A stretch of 6,976 bases of DNA from an uncultured Clostridia bacterium (GCA_934271725.1 CAKQSC010000052.1:1-6976), one strand, 5' to 3'. Shown: positions 1 to 6,525, counted from the stretch's first letter. Notes: generated by a model from the sequence alone, not told the origin. Numbers and translations are program-made.

Positions 1-1
1 A

Positions 2-457
2 GAAGAACTTGTTTTTGCGTTGAAAGAAGATTGTCCGGACGAAAAAAGGCTTAATCTCGCAATAGAGAACTCGGACGGCACGGCGGGTAAAACGGAAATG
101 CTTTACGGCGACGAACGGCTTAACGAATTGACGGCGTTTGCGGGCGAACTCGTTTCGGGAATGGTTAAAAGCACGGACGTAATGCGTTTTTCGGACAGGG
201 CGGTTGCGTTTAAAAACGATTTTAAAGAGTTCCTGTCCGTTTTAAAGCAAGAGTATTATTACCTTTTAAAGGACGGGGAACGGCGTACTAAACTCGGCTA
301 TACGGAGGGGGCGGTCATCTCGGCGATAGACGAAATAACCAAAGCGGAAAAGAAAACGTATTACAACGCAAACGTGCAGATGGTCGCGGACGCGTTGTTT
401 CTTAAAATACTCGAAAACAAGTTTAAATGGAAACAAGCAACGGGGTTTAACGGATAA
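2..457 (+). CDS. holB: DNA polymerase III delta' subunit, C-terminal 151 residues (partial)
   Basis: The reading frame is open from the left edge (it enters as EELVFALK...), so this is the 3' part of a longer gene; the TTG at base 20 is just an internal Leu codon. The piece begins with a segment resembling the delta' region after the AAA+ module (LNLAIENSDGTAGKTEML, the A-x2-S-x-G-x2-G pattern of HolB) and continues as an all-helical, charged tail fitting the collar domain that holds the clamp-loader pentamer together. Delta' is a non-motor subunit of the loader that places the beta clamp on DNA. The N-terminal P-loop-like region and zinc site lie outside the window. The strongest support is context: the next gene, 20 nt on, is ricT, as in Bacillus and Clostridium, where holB–ricT are neighbours. 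From the tail alone the match is only moderate. Confidence 0.78.
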   Translation, partial: EELVFALKEDCPDEKRLNLAIENSDGTAGKTEMLYGDERLNELTAFAGELVSGMVKSTDVMRFSDRAVAFKNDFKEFLSVLKQEYYYLLKDGERRTKLGYTEGAVISAIDEITKAEKKTYYNANVQMVADALFLKILENKFKWKQATGFNG

Positions 458-477
458 CGCCCCGACAGGAGATAAAA

Positions 478-1350
478 ATGACAAAAGTCGTAGGAATAAA
501 GTTTGACAATTCTTCCAAAATATATTATTTCGCGCCCAAAGACAACGAAAAATACGACGCAGGCGACGGGGTTATCGTCGAAACGGCGCGCGGTACGGAG
601 TTTGCCACCGTCGGTTTCGGCATAAAGGAAGTCGACGACAAGGACGTGGTTCGGCCTTTAAAACCGATTTTACGAAAAGCGACTAAAAAAGATTGCGAGA
701 ATGCGGAAAAGAACAAAGCACGCGTTCCCGAAGCGATGAAACTCGCGGAAGAAAAGGTTGCCAAACTCGGTCTTAAAATGAAACTCGTCGGGTGCGAATT
801 CGCGTTCGACGGCAAAAAAGTAGTATTCTATTTCACCGCGGAAGGAAGAGTGGATTTCAGAGATTTGGTAAAAGAACTCGCTTCCGTGTTCCACACGAGA
901 ATAGAACTTCGTCAGATAGGCATAAGGGACGAAACGAAACTGCTCGGAGGAATCGCCCCGTGCGGAAGGGAATGTTGTTGTTCGTCGTGTATGCCGGATT
1001 TCAGAAAGGTCAGCATAAAAATGGCAAAAACGCAAGGGTTGTCCCTTAACCCCGGCAAGATAAGCGGACTTTGCGGTAGGCTTATGTGCTGTTTGAGTTA
1101 CGAGGACGATTATTACAGCGAAGCGTATAAAAAAATGCCTAAACTCGGCGGTACGGTGGAAACGCCGGACGGCAAGGGAATAGTCGTTTCAAACAATATG
1201 CTTAAATTCGAGGTAAGCGTACGGCTTGAAAATCCCGACGGTTCTATGGCGTATAAAAATTACGCCCTTAAAGACGTAAAGTTCAAAAACAGACAGGAAT
1301 TGCCGTCTAACGACGACGTTTCAAAAGAAATTAAGGAAATATTGGATTAG
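478..1350 (+). CDS. ricT: PSP1-domain Fe-S protein RicT (YaaT)
   Basis: A 290-residue protein, near the usual family length. Signature: GGIAPCGRECCC (157–168), then SIKMAKTQGLSLNPGKISGLCGRLMCC (about 179–205), near-identical to the PSP1 C-terminal domain of Bacillus YaaT. Cysteines 162, 166–168, 171, 199, 204 and 205 include the expected cluster ligands. In Bacillus, RicT forms a complex with RicA and RicF that carries [4Fe-4S] clusters and works with RNase Y in mRNA maturation, also affecting sporulation and competence; that role is transferred from the family. The cytosolic protein has no signal or membrane segment. The ATG is preceded by AGGAGA at 467–472 with about 5–6 nt spacing, which fixes the start. 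It probably shares a transcript with holB (20-nt gap). The CCC run and the additional Cys171 are slightly richer in cysteine than I recall for Bacillus. Confidence 0.93.
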   Translation: MTKVVGIKFDNSSKIYYFAPKDNEKYDAGDGVIVETARGTEFATVGFGIKEVDDKDVVRPLKPILRKATKKDCENAEKNKARVPEAMKLAEEKVAKLGLKMKLVGCEFAFDGKKVVFYFTAEGRVDFRDLVKELASVFHTRIELRQIGIRDETKLLGGIAPCGRECCCSSCMPDFRKVSIKMAKTQGLSLNPGKISGLCGRLMCCLSYEDDYYSEAYKKMPKLGGTVETPDGKGIVVSNNMLKFEVSVRLENPDGSMAYKNYALKDVKFKNRQELPSNDDVSKEIKEILD

Positions 1351-1353
1351 GAC

Positions 1354-1382
1354 TTGAAAAATAGTTCCGATTGTGATATTAT
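1354..1382 (+). promoter_or_regulatory. Sigma-A promoter of the ferredoxin gene
   Basis: TTGAAA (1354–1359), a 17-bp spacer, then TATTAT (1377–1382), with TG at 1374–1375 one base before the -10 (extended -10). It starts 3 nt after the ricT stop codon, so the ferredoxin can be expressed separately from holB–ricT. The predicted transcript start is near 1389, giving a leader of roughly 28 nt that contains the ribosome binding site. Confidence 0.75.
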
Positions 1383-1416
1383 ATACAGAGTAATAACTCA
1401 CGGAGGTAAAAGTGTT

Positions 1417-1587
1417 ATGGCATACAAGATAAGTGACGATTGCGTATCCTGCGGAGCATGCGCGGCAAATTGCCCCGTAAGCGCTATCGCTATGGGCGAC
1501 GAACATTACGAAATCGACGCCGATACGTGCATTTCCTGTGGCTCTTGCGCGGCAGGTTGCCCCGTAAGCGCGATCAGCGAAGAGTAA
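1417..1587 (+). CDS. Clostridial-type 2[4Fe-4S] ferredoxin
   Basis: A 56-residue protein with two classic cluster motifs, C-x2-C-x2-C-x3-C-P: Cys9, 12, 15, 19 and Cys38, 41, 44, 48. The halves are internal repeats (CVSCGACAANCPVSAI and CISCGSCAAGCPVSAI). It is a small soluble low-potential electron carrier; typical partners are pyruvate:ferredoxin oxidoreductase, hydrogenase or Rnf/Nfn enzymes, none of which is encoded here. GGAGGT at 1402–1407 sits 9 nt before this ATG; a longer reading from an upstream TTG (1354) would use the -35 box as coding sequence and has no ribosome binding site. The gene is monocistronic by appearance, with its own promoter (1354–1382) and terminator (1601–1631). 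It occupies the place of yabA in the Bacillus order. RicT, just upstream, is itself an Fe-S protein, but a functional link is only speculation. Confidence 0.95.
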   Translation: MAYKISDDCVSCGACAANCPVSAIAMGDEHYEIDADTCISCGSCAAGCPVSAISEE

Positions 1588-1600
1588 AAAGGCGGAAATT

Positions 1601-1631
1601 AAGGCGCGGTATTTTTTGCCGTGCCTTTTTT
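1601..1631 (+). terminator. Rho-independent terminator after the ferredoxin
   Basis: An 11-pair stem, arms 1601–1611 and 1617–1627 with two G·U wobbles, and a short T loop, followed by a T run ending at 1631. It lies 13 nt after the ferredoxin stop codon and separates that unit from the methyltransferase gene. Confidence 0.8.
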
Positions 1632-1695
1632 CATTTTTATAACGCCGTGTATACGCGCTACGTAACAGGGTGCGTACGGTAAGACGTTAAGGATT

Positions 1696-2358
1696 ATGAA
1701 AGTTATAGAAGATTTGGGTATAGACAACCTTAAAATAATTCAGGACGACACGCTTTACAGATTCACTTCGGACAGCGTGCTTCTTTCCAGATTCGCAACC
1801 GTAAAGCCGAAGGACAAGGTTGCCGATTTTTGCTCGGGAAGCGGTATAGTCGGTATTCATACATACGCTCTCAATAAAGAAAAAATAGAAAGCGTAACTT
1901 TGTTTGAAATGCAGAAACTTCTTTTCGATATGAGTATGCAAAGCGTTGAACTTAACGCTCTTACGGAAAAGTTTTCCGGCGAAAACGTAAGGTTGCAGGA
2001 TATTCCCAAAAAATACAACGAAAAGTTTTCTTTGATTTTGTGCAATCCGCCTTACGAGAAAGAAAAGGGCGGTATAGATATAGAACGGCGGGAGATTGCC
2101 GTTTGTAAAAAAGAAATCACGCTTACGCTTAAAGAGATAACCGCCACGGCGAGCAAATGTCTTAAATACGGCGGTAGGTTTGCTTTGTGCCACAAGGCGG
2201 AACGGCTTACGGACGTGCTGTGCGAAATGCGTAAAGCGAATATAGAACCCAAAAGACTTTCTCTCGTCTACGGCGGAGAAAAATTATATCTCGTCCTCGT
2301 GGAAGGAGTAAAAGGAGGTAAAAGCGGTTTAAAGATAGAAAAAACCGTGATAAACTGA
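1696..2358 (+). CDS. TrmN6/YabB-type SAM-dependent N6-adenine methyltransferase
   Basis: A 220-residue Rossmann-fold methyltransferase, a little shorter than the roughly 245 residues usual for YabB. Motif I, DFCSGSGIVGI, is at 44–54; the acidic motif II residue is Glu71 (LFEMQ); the catalytic NPPY motif is at 117–120 (ILCNPPY), typical of enzymes methylating an exocyclic amino group. The C-terminal stretch (RREIAVCKKEITLTLKEI, RLTDVLCEMRKANIEPKRL, VEGVKGGKSGLK) matches the YabB family closely. E. coli TrmN6 (YfiC) makes m6A37 in tRNA-Val; the exact substrate here is not shown. The start ATG follows TAAGGA at 1688–1693, a modest ribosome binding site. The gene sits immediately before rsmI (1-nt gap), as the pair does in Bacillus apart from yazA. 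No convincing promoter is visible between the ferredoxin terminator and this gene. Confidence 0.9.
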   Translation: MKVIEDLGIDNLKIIQDDTLYRFTSDSVLLSRFATVKPKDKVADFCSGSGIVGIHTYALNKEKIESVTLFEMQKLLFDMSMQSVELNALTEKFSGENVRLQDIPKKYNEKFSLILCNPPYEKEKGGIDIERREIAVCKKEITLTLKEITATASKCLKYGGRFALCHKAERLTDVLCEMRKANIEPKRLSLVYGGEKLYLVLVEGVKGGKSGLKIEKTVIN

Positions 2359-2359
2359 A

Positions 2360-3163
2360 ATGCTTTATTTTGTGGCTACGCCTATCGGCAATCTTAAAGA
2401 CATAACTCTTCGCGCTCTCGAAACGCTTAAAGCGGTAGACGTAATCGCTTGCGAAGACACGAGGCATACGCTTAAACTTCTCAATTTTTACGATATAAAA
2501 AAACCGCTTATAGCCTACCATAAGTTCAACGAGAATACGGAAGCGCCGAAGATAATGGAAATGCTTAATTCGGGCAAAAACGTTGCGGTGGTAAGCGACG
2601 CGGGTATGCCGGTTATAAGCGATCCCGGAAACAAACTTACGAAACTTCTTGCCGACAACGGCGTTGATTTTACCGTCGTTCCCGGTGCGAACGCGGGGCT
2701 TTCCGCGCTTATTCTTTCGGGAATGGACGCCGATAAGTTTTGTTTTTACGGTTTTCTCGACGAAAACAAATACAGAAAAATCAATCTCGAAAAATATAAA
2801 GACGTTACCTGTTCGCTTATTTTCTACGTCGCTCCGCATAACTTAAAAGCGGATATAAAAGACGTTTATTCCGTATTCGGAGAAAGAAAAGCGTGCCTCG
2901 TAAAAGAAATTACCAAAATTCACGAAAAGGCGATAAGATTCAATCTTTCCGAGTTTCCCGACGTAGAAGAAAAAGGGGAATTCGTAATGATTGTAGAGGG
3001 GGCTAGTGAAAAAGAAAATCCTTTGCTTGCTTTAAGCGAAAAGGAACATATCGATTATTATATAAACGGCGGTATGTCCAAAATGGACGCTTTGAAAAAA
3101 GTGGCGAAAGAACGCGGTGTCGCGAAAAACAGTCTGTACAAGTTTACGATAGAGGGGGACTGA
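2360..3163 (+). CDS. rsmI: 16S rRNA 2'-O-ribose C1402 methyltransferase RsmI
   Basis: A full-length 267-residue member of the tetrapyrrole-methylase (SAM) fold. N-terminal signature: YFVATPIGNLKDITLRAL (3–20), then ACEDTRHTLKLL (30–41), VVSDAGMPVISDPG (77–90) and VVPGANAGLSAL (107–117), with the small C-terminal helical domain (SEKEHIDYYINGGMSKMDALKKVA). RsmI methylates the ribose of C1402 in the decoding centre of the small subunit. The ATG lies 1 nt after the TGA of the methyltransferase and has no ribosome binding site of its own, so translation is probably coupled to the upstream gene. The usual (E)APHR motif reads YVAPHN (156–161), and the R of the RELTK motif is K182 (VKEITK); the rest is standard. 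Assignment is secure. Confidence 0.95.
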   Translation: MLYFVATPIGNLKDITLRALETLKAVDVIACEDTRHTLKLLNFYDIKKPLIAYHKFNENTEAPKIMEMLNSGKNVAVVSDAGMPVISDPGNKLTKLLADNGVDFTVVPGANAGLSALILSGMDADKFCFYGFLDENKYRKINLEKYKDVTCSLIFYVAPHNLKADIKDVYSVFGERKACLVKEITKIHEKAIRFNLSEFPDVEEKGEFVMIVEGASEKENPLLALSEKEHIDYYINGGMSKMDALKKVAKERGVAKNSLYKFTIEGD

Positions 3164-3202
3164 AATACGCACGGACTTTTGCGGATTAAAGACGGAGAAA
3201 AT

Positions 3203-4681
3203 ATGGGAAAATATATATTAGCGTTGGATCAGGGTACTACAAGTTCGCGGGCGATAGTTTTCGACAAAGCGGGCGATATCGTCGGTATGGCGCAGAAAGA
3301 GTTTAAACAGATTTACACGGGCAACGGGTGGGTTGAACATAACCCGTACGATATTTTGTCGTCGCAGACGGAAGTTATGAAACAAGCCGTTTTAAACGCG
3401 AAAATAAACGTAAAAGACGTTGACTGCATAGGAATAGCGAATCAGCGCGAAACGACGGTTGTATGGGAAAAGACGACGGGTAAACCGATATACAACGCGA
3501 TAGTGTGGCAGTGCAGAAGAACGGCGGAATATTGCGAGAAGATTAACGAGAAGTACGGCGAAAAGATTTGCGAGAAAACGGGACTTAAAGTCGACGCTTA
3601 TTTTTCGGCAAGCAAAATCAACTGGATATTAAACCACGTAGACGGCGCGAGAGAACGTGCCGAAAAGGGCGAACTTCTGTTCGGCACGGTAGACACGTTT
3701 TTGCTGTGGAATCTGACGAAAGGCAAGTCTTTTTACACGGATTATACAAACGCTTCGAGAACAATGTTGTTCGATATAAACAAACTCGAATGGGACGACG
3801 AGTTGCTTGAAATATTCGGCGTGCCGAAAGTTATGCTTCCCGAAGTAAAACCGTCCGGTTACGAATTCGGAAATATAGACGAAAGTTATTTCGGCGTGAG
3901 TATTCCCGTCCGTTCGCTCGTGGGAGATCAGCAAGGGGCGTTGTTCGGTCAACGCTGTTTTACGGCGGGTACGTGCAAAAATACGTACGGCACGGGCTGT
4001 TTTCTTTTGATGAACACGGGCGACAAGCGAATTAAAAGCAAATACGGATTATTGACTACGCTCGGCGCGTCTACGGGCAAACCGCCATTCGTTTCGGAGG
4101 GTAGCGTGTTTGTCGGCGGGGCGGCGGTCAAGTGGCTTAAAGACGGCTTACATATAATAAACGACGTAAAAGAATCGGAAGATTTGGCGAAAAGCGTACC
4201 CGACACGGACGGGGTATACGTCGTGCCGGCGTTCGTCGGACTGGGCGCGCCGTATTGGAACAGCGAAGCGCGCGGAGTTATCACGGGCATTACCGCGTCG
4301 ACTACGTCGGCGCATATCGTAAGGGCTACGCTCGAAGGAATCGCTTATCGCGTTTACGACGTCGTAAAGGCTATGGAAAGCGATTTAGGCACGAAGATCG
4401 AAGGCTTGCGCGTGGACGGCGGAGCGAGCGCGAACGGCTTTTTAACGGCGTTTCAGGCGGATTTGCTGGGCGTTCCCGTTATAAAACCGAAGATTGCCGA
4501 AACGACCGCTCTCGGCGCGTCTTATCTTGCGGGACTTTGCGGAGAATTTTATAAAAGCGAAGAAGAGATAGCGGAAAACGGCAAAACGGACGTAACTTTT
4601 TTACCCGAAACGGACGAAGAAGAGATGAAAAACAAATTAGACGGGTGGAAAAAAGCGGTATTAAAGGCGACGGCGGATTAA
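3203..4681 (+). CDS. glpK: Glycerol kinase
   Basis: A 492-residue FGGY kinase of normal length that phosphorylates glycerol to sn-glycerol 3-phosphate with ATP. Visible motifs: LDQGTTSSR (8–16, phosphate-binding loop), QRETTVVW (81–88, with glycerol-binding Arg83–Glu84), Tyr133 in the first FGGY signature YFSASKINWILNH (133–145), GDQQGALFGQ (241–250, catalytic base Asp242), VGLGAPYW (345–352), second FGGY signature starting at Gly358 (GVITGI...), and the nucleotide-site motif DGGASANGFL (405–414). The ATG at 3203 is chosen over an upstream in-frame TTG (3179) because GGAG at 3194–3197 stands 5 nt before it and the family starts at this methionine. It follows rsmI by 39 nt and may share its transcript; glpF and glpD are not nearby. 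The segment before GDQQ reads ESYFGVSIPV and lacks the regulatory histidine known from Enterococcus/Bacillus GlpK. No terminator is seen after the stop. Confidence 0.96.
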   Translation: MGKYILALDQGTTSSRAIVFDKAGDIVGMAQKEFKQIYTGNGWVEHNPYDILSSQTEVMKQAVLNAKINVKDVDCIGIANQRETTVVWEKTTGKPIYNAIVWQCRRTAEYCEKINEKYGEKICEKTGLKVDAYFSASKINWILNHVDGARERAEKGELLFGTVDTFLLWNLTKGKSFYTDYTNASRTMLFDINKLEWDDELLEIFGVPKVMLPEVKPSGYEFGNIDESYFGVSIPVRSLVGDQQGALFGQRCFTAGTCKNTYGTGCFLLMNTGDKRIKSKYGLLTTLGASTGKPPFVSEGSVFVGGAAVKWLKDGLHIINDVKESEDLAKSVPDTDGVYVVPAFVGLGAPYWNSEARGVITGITASTTSAHIVRATLEGIAYRVYDVVKAMESDLGTKIEGLRVDGGASANGFLTAFQADLLGVPVIKPKIAETTALGASYLAGLCGEFYKSEEEIAENGKTDVTFLPETDEEEMKNKLDGWKKAVLKATAD

Positions 4682-4708
4682 AAAAATTAAATTATCGCCT
4701 GAAAAGTA

Positions 4709-4737
4709 TTGACATAACCGTCGGGGTTTGGTATACT
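4709..4737 (+). promoter_or_regulatory. Near-consensus sigma-A promoter of rpsU
   Basis: TTGACA (4709–4714), a 17-bp spacer and TATACT (4732–4737), with TG at 4729–4730 one base ahead of the -10 (extended -10). It begins 28 nt after the glpK stop. Predicted start is near 4744, so the rpsU leader is about 40 nt. As strong a promoter as expected for a ribosomal protein. Confidence 0.88.
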
Positions 4738-4782
4738 TAATAGGCTGTAAAAAATGCTACGGGCAAAGGAAGGTGAGTGTGA

Positions 4783-4962
4783 ATGAGTACGGTCAGAGTC
4801 GGAGAAAACGAGAATATCGACAGCGCGCTTCGTCGTTTCAAGAGAAAGTGTTCGAGAGACGGCATTATAGGCGATCTTCGTCGCAAAGAGTTCTATGAAA
4901 AGCCTTCCGTTAAGAAGAAAAAGAAATCGGAAGCGGCAAGAAAGAGAAGCATTAAAGGTTAA
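4783..4962 (+). CDS. rpsU: 30S ribosomal protein S21
   Basis: A 59-residue, very basic protein reading MSTVRVGENENIDSALRRF..., with the S21 core RRFKRKCSRDGII and the tail EFYEKPSVKKKKKSEAARKR. Length is normal for Bacillota S21 (about 57–60). S21 binds the 30S platform near the 3' end of 16S rRNA and helps mRNA start-site pairing. The ribosome binding site AGGAAGGTGAG (4767–4777) lies 5 nt before the ATG. It forms a single-gene unit with its own promoter (4709–4737) and terminator (4977–5015). In Bacillus rpsU is followed by yqeY; that partner is absent here. Confidence 0.97.
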   Translation: MSTVRVGENENIDSALRRFKRKCSRDGIIGDLRRKEFYEKPSVKKKKKSEAARKRSIKG

Positions 4963-4976
4963 TAAAACTAAAAAAG

Positions 4977-5015
4977 AAAATCACACGAAAGAAAATTGTT
5001 CGTGTGATTTTTTTT
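4977..5015 (+). terminator. Strong rho-independent terminator of rpsU
   Basis: A 13-bp perfect stem, arms 4977–4989 and 4999–5011 (core TCACACGAA / TTCGTGTGA), a 9-nt loop and an 8-T run at 5008–5015. It begins 14 nt after the rpsU stop. The A-rich 5' side (4971–4980) would give a T run on the other strand too, but no gene converges on it. Confidence 0.93.
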
Positions 5016-5090
5016 ATTGTATGCCGAGTGCAGACGCGACGTAAAACCGCGTTTCGTATTATTTTTGCTTGGCGCAATCGGGGGAAAATT

Positions 5091-5495
5091 ATGCAAAGAA
5101 AGGAGAAAGACGAGTTAAAAAGGGTTGCTTCGGAGGCGAAATCGAGGCTTACGAAAGGGTACTGGAACAGATATTTCGACAGCGTACGCGCAGTTAAAGA
5201 CAGCGGTGAAACGAATACTTCAAAAATCGTGAAGTATTATTATTCCAACGCGAAAGACGACGTGTTCAAGTCGAATATCGACGACGAGTTTTATCGAAGG
5301 GTTAAAAAATATCTGCAAACGTACGGAGAGGCGGGTAACGCGATAGGTTATCTCACGGACAAGGAGTATTACGAAACGCTCTGTTACGACGAGAAACAAA
5401 AATACGTTCTGGAATTGTCGGAGGCGTACCGCAAGGCGGTTGAAAGATACCGTGCGGAAACGGTCGCGGAAAGTCTTAAAGACAAAGCGAAGTAG
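5091..5495 (+). CDS. Hypothetical 134-residue charged soluble protein
   Basis: I do not recognise this protein. From the ATG at 5091 it has 134 residues, rich in Lys, Glu, Arg, Asp and Tyr, with no signal peptide, membrane span or metal motif, and looks mostly alpha-helical (for example the C-terminal stretch KQKYVLELSEAYRKAVERYRAETVAESL). The frame stays open upstream to 5004, but that part overlaps the rpsU terminator; GGGGG at 5080–5084 lies 6 nt before the ATG and supports the shorter form. Codon use matches its neighbours, so it looks like a real native gene. No clear promoter is seen in the 75 nt between the terminator and the ATG. Its TAG stop is the first three bases of the inverted repeat at the next promoter. 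Confidence 0.75.
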   Translation: MQRKEKDELKRVASEAKSRLTKGYWNRYFDSVRAVKDSGETNTSKIVKYYYSNAKDDVFKSNIDDEFYRRVKKYLQTYGEAGNAIGYLTDKEYYETLCYDEKQKYVLELSEAYRKAVERYRAETVAESLKDKAK

Positions 5496-5536
5496 TATAT
5501 TTCTTTACCGCTTGACAAGAAACGAGAAATATACTA
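5493..5536. repeat. Perfect 12-bp inverted repeat, candidate operator
   Basis: Arms TAGTATATTTCT (5493–5504) and AGAAATATACTA (5525–5536) are exact reverse complements around a 20-bp spacer. The dyad axis (5514.5) coincides with the centre of the -35 hexamer, and the right arm overlaps the first two bases of the -10. Arm centres are 32 bp apart, about three helical turns, which would suit two repressor units on one face of the DNA. As RNA it could also fold as an AT-rich hairpin at the end of the upstream gene, but no T run follows, so a terminator is less likely. Confidence 0.6.
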
Positions 5537-5540
5537 TACT
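5512..5540 (+). promoter_or_regulatory. Sigma-A promoter of the lipoprotein gene
   Basis: TTGACA (5512–5517), a 17-bp spacer and TATACT (5535–5540). The predicted start near 5547 leaves a leader of only about 15 nt, just enough for the GGAG (5550–5553) ribosome binding site. The whole promoter is embedded in the 5493–5536 inverted repeat, so it is probably controlled. Confidence 0.85.
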
Positions 5541-5561
5541 TAAAATTACGGAGATAAACGA

Positions 5562-6488
5562 ATGAAAAGATTTTTATTTATAATTTTATCCTTGGCAGTC
5601 GCGTGTTCGTGTTTTGCGTCGTGCGTAGGAAGTTCGGGTAGCGGTATAAGTTACAACGGTCAATACGTCGACGCGGAAGGCGACGAGCGGGTGCAGACTC
5701 TTGCCGACGCTTTAAGTAAGGTAACTTACGACACTTTGAAAACGGAAAAGGTAACTTCGCTTCTCGGCGCGGGGTTTTCGTTCAGTTCCGGCGTTACGAA
5801 CGAGGAGGAAAGCGACGGTTACGATTACGACAACGTAAAAATCAGAGTCGATTATAACGGCAACGATTTGTCGGCAATCGATTACGAAACGACCTCGAAA
5901 GAAAGTTTGCAAGGCGATGCGGAAATCCGTAATCTGTATATGTATTCTTACATAAAAGAATTAAAGAACAGAGAGGGGCTGTATATGGATTCGCCGTATA
6001 TGCTTACTCATAACGACGATCTTCCCGATACTTCGAGGGCAAGGATAAAGACATCCGTTCTCGGCGAATACGTGGACGAATATCTTGCAAAAACGGATTT
6101 CGGATCGCTTACGGGAAAGGCGGACAAGACGGAAAAGTGTGAAAAAAAGGATTATACGGTGTTTAAGTTCACGCTCGATTCTTACGTTGAGGAATCGGAG
6201 AAAGAAGAAAGACCTGACGTTCGCGTCAACGTCGAGCAGGCGGTGTTGTATATTGCAGTCGACGGCGAAACGAGAATAAAGGGAATAAAGGCGGTGTTAA
6301 GGTATAGCGCTTCGGACGACGGGTATAACAGAACAACCGAAGCGAGCGTAAATATAAAGACGGGTGCGATAACCGTAAAAGCGAACGCTAAAATGGGAGA
6401 CGTAACGTCAAAGAAGTACACGGGGTATTCCGTAACGATAGACACGAAAGAAGATTTAAAAAAGATAAAGAATATGATAGGAATGTAA
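5562..6488 (+). CDS. Putative lipoprotein of unknown function
   Basis: A 308-residue protein starting with a signal peptide: MKR, a hydrophobic core (FLFIILSLAVA, 4–14) and a lipobox-like FASC (18–21), so Cys21 is the likely lipidated residue, followed by a flexible VGSSGSG linker. Phe at the -3 position is not ideal; Cys17 is an alternative. The mature part is acidic and looks like mixed helix then beta-strands (for example VKIRVDYNGND, VRVNVEQAVLYIAVDGETRIKGIKAVLRYS, ASVNIKTGAITVKANAKMG), resembling extracellular beta-rich lipoproteins of Clostridia, but I recognise no named domain. GGAG at 5550–5553 is 8 nt before the ATG. It has its own promoter within an inverted repeat and its own downstream hairpin, so it seems to be a single-gene, regulated unit. 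Confidence 0.85.
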   Translation: MKRFLFIILSLAVACSCFASCVGSSGSGISYNGQYVDAEGDERVQTLADALSKVTYDTLKTEKVTSLLGAGFSFSSGVTNEEESDGYDYDNVKIRVDYNGNDLSAIDYETTSKESLQGDAEIRNLYMYSYIKELKNREGLYMDSPYMLTHNDDLPDTSRARIKTSVLGEYVDEYLAKTDFGSLTGKADKTEKCEKKDYTVFKFTLDSYVEESEKEERPDVRVNVEQAVLYIAVDGETRIKGIKAVLRYSASDDGYNRTTEASVNIKTGAITVKANAKMGDVTSKKYTGYSVTIDTKEDLKKIKNMIGM

Positions 6489-6491
6489 CCA

Positions 6492-6525
6492 AAACGGGGG
6501 AGTAAAAGTTATTTCTCCCCCGTTT
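6492..6525. terminator. GC-rich hairpin terminator after the lipoprotein gene
   Basis: An 11-bp perfect stem with core CGGGGGAG / CTCCCCCG (arms 6492–6502 and 6515–6525) and a 12-nt loop, 3 nt after the stop codon. The T tract is short (TTTAATAT), so termination may be less sharp than at rpsU. Confidence 0.75.

Noticed and set aside
1627..1655. Promoter for the methyltransferase (TTTTTC with TATACG)
   Set aside because: The -35 is part of the terminator T run and matches the consensus poorly.
2311..2320. Perfect Shine-Dalgarno AAAGGAGGTA
   Set aside because: It lies inside the methyltransferase gene, encoding the conserved KGG residues, with no start codon at suitable distance; rsmI begins 40 nt later.
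1687..2839. Long antisense open frames opposite the methyltransferase and rsmI
   Set aside because: They lie opposite two clear conserved genes, have no family motifs, and look like mirror frames of the coding bias.
4704..4738. AAGTAT/ATACTT inverted repeat at the rpsU promoter
   Set aside because: Only 6 bp and largely made of the promoter hexamer; expected by chance.
5017..5062. Promoter for the 134-residue protein (TATTAT at 5057–5062, or TTGTAT at 5017–5022)
   Set aside because: No hexamer pair with both a fair -35 and -10 at 16–18 bp spacing.
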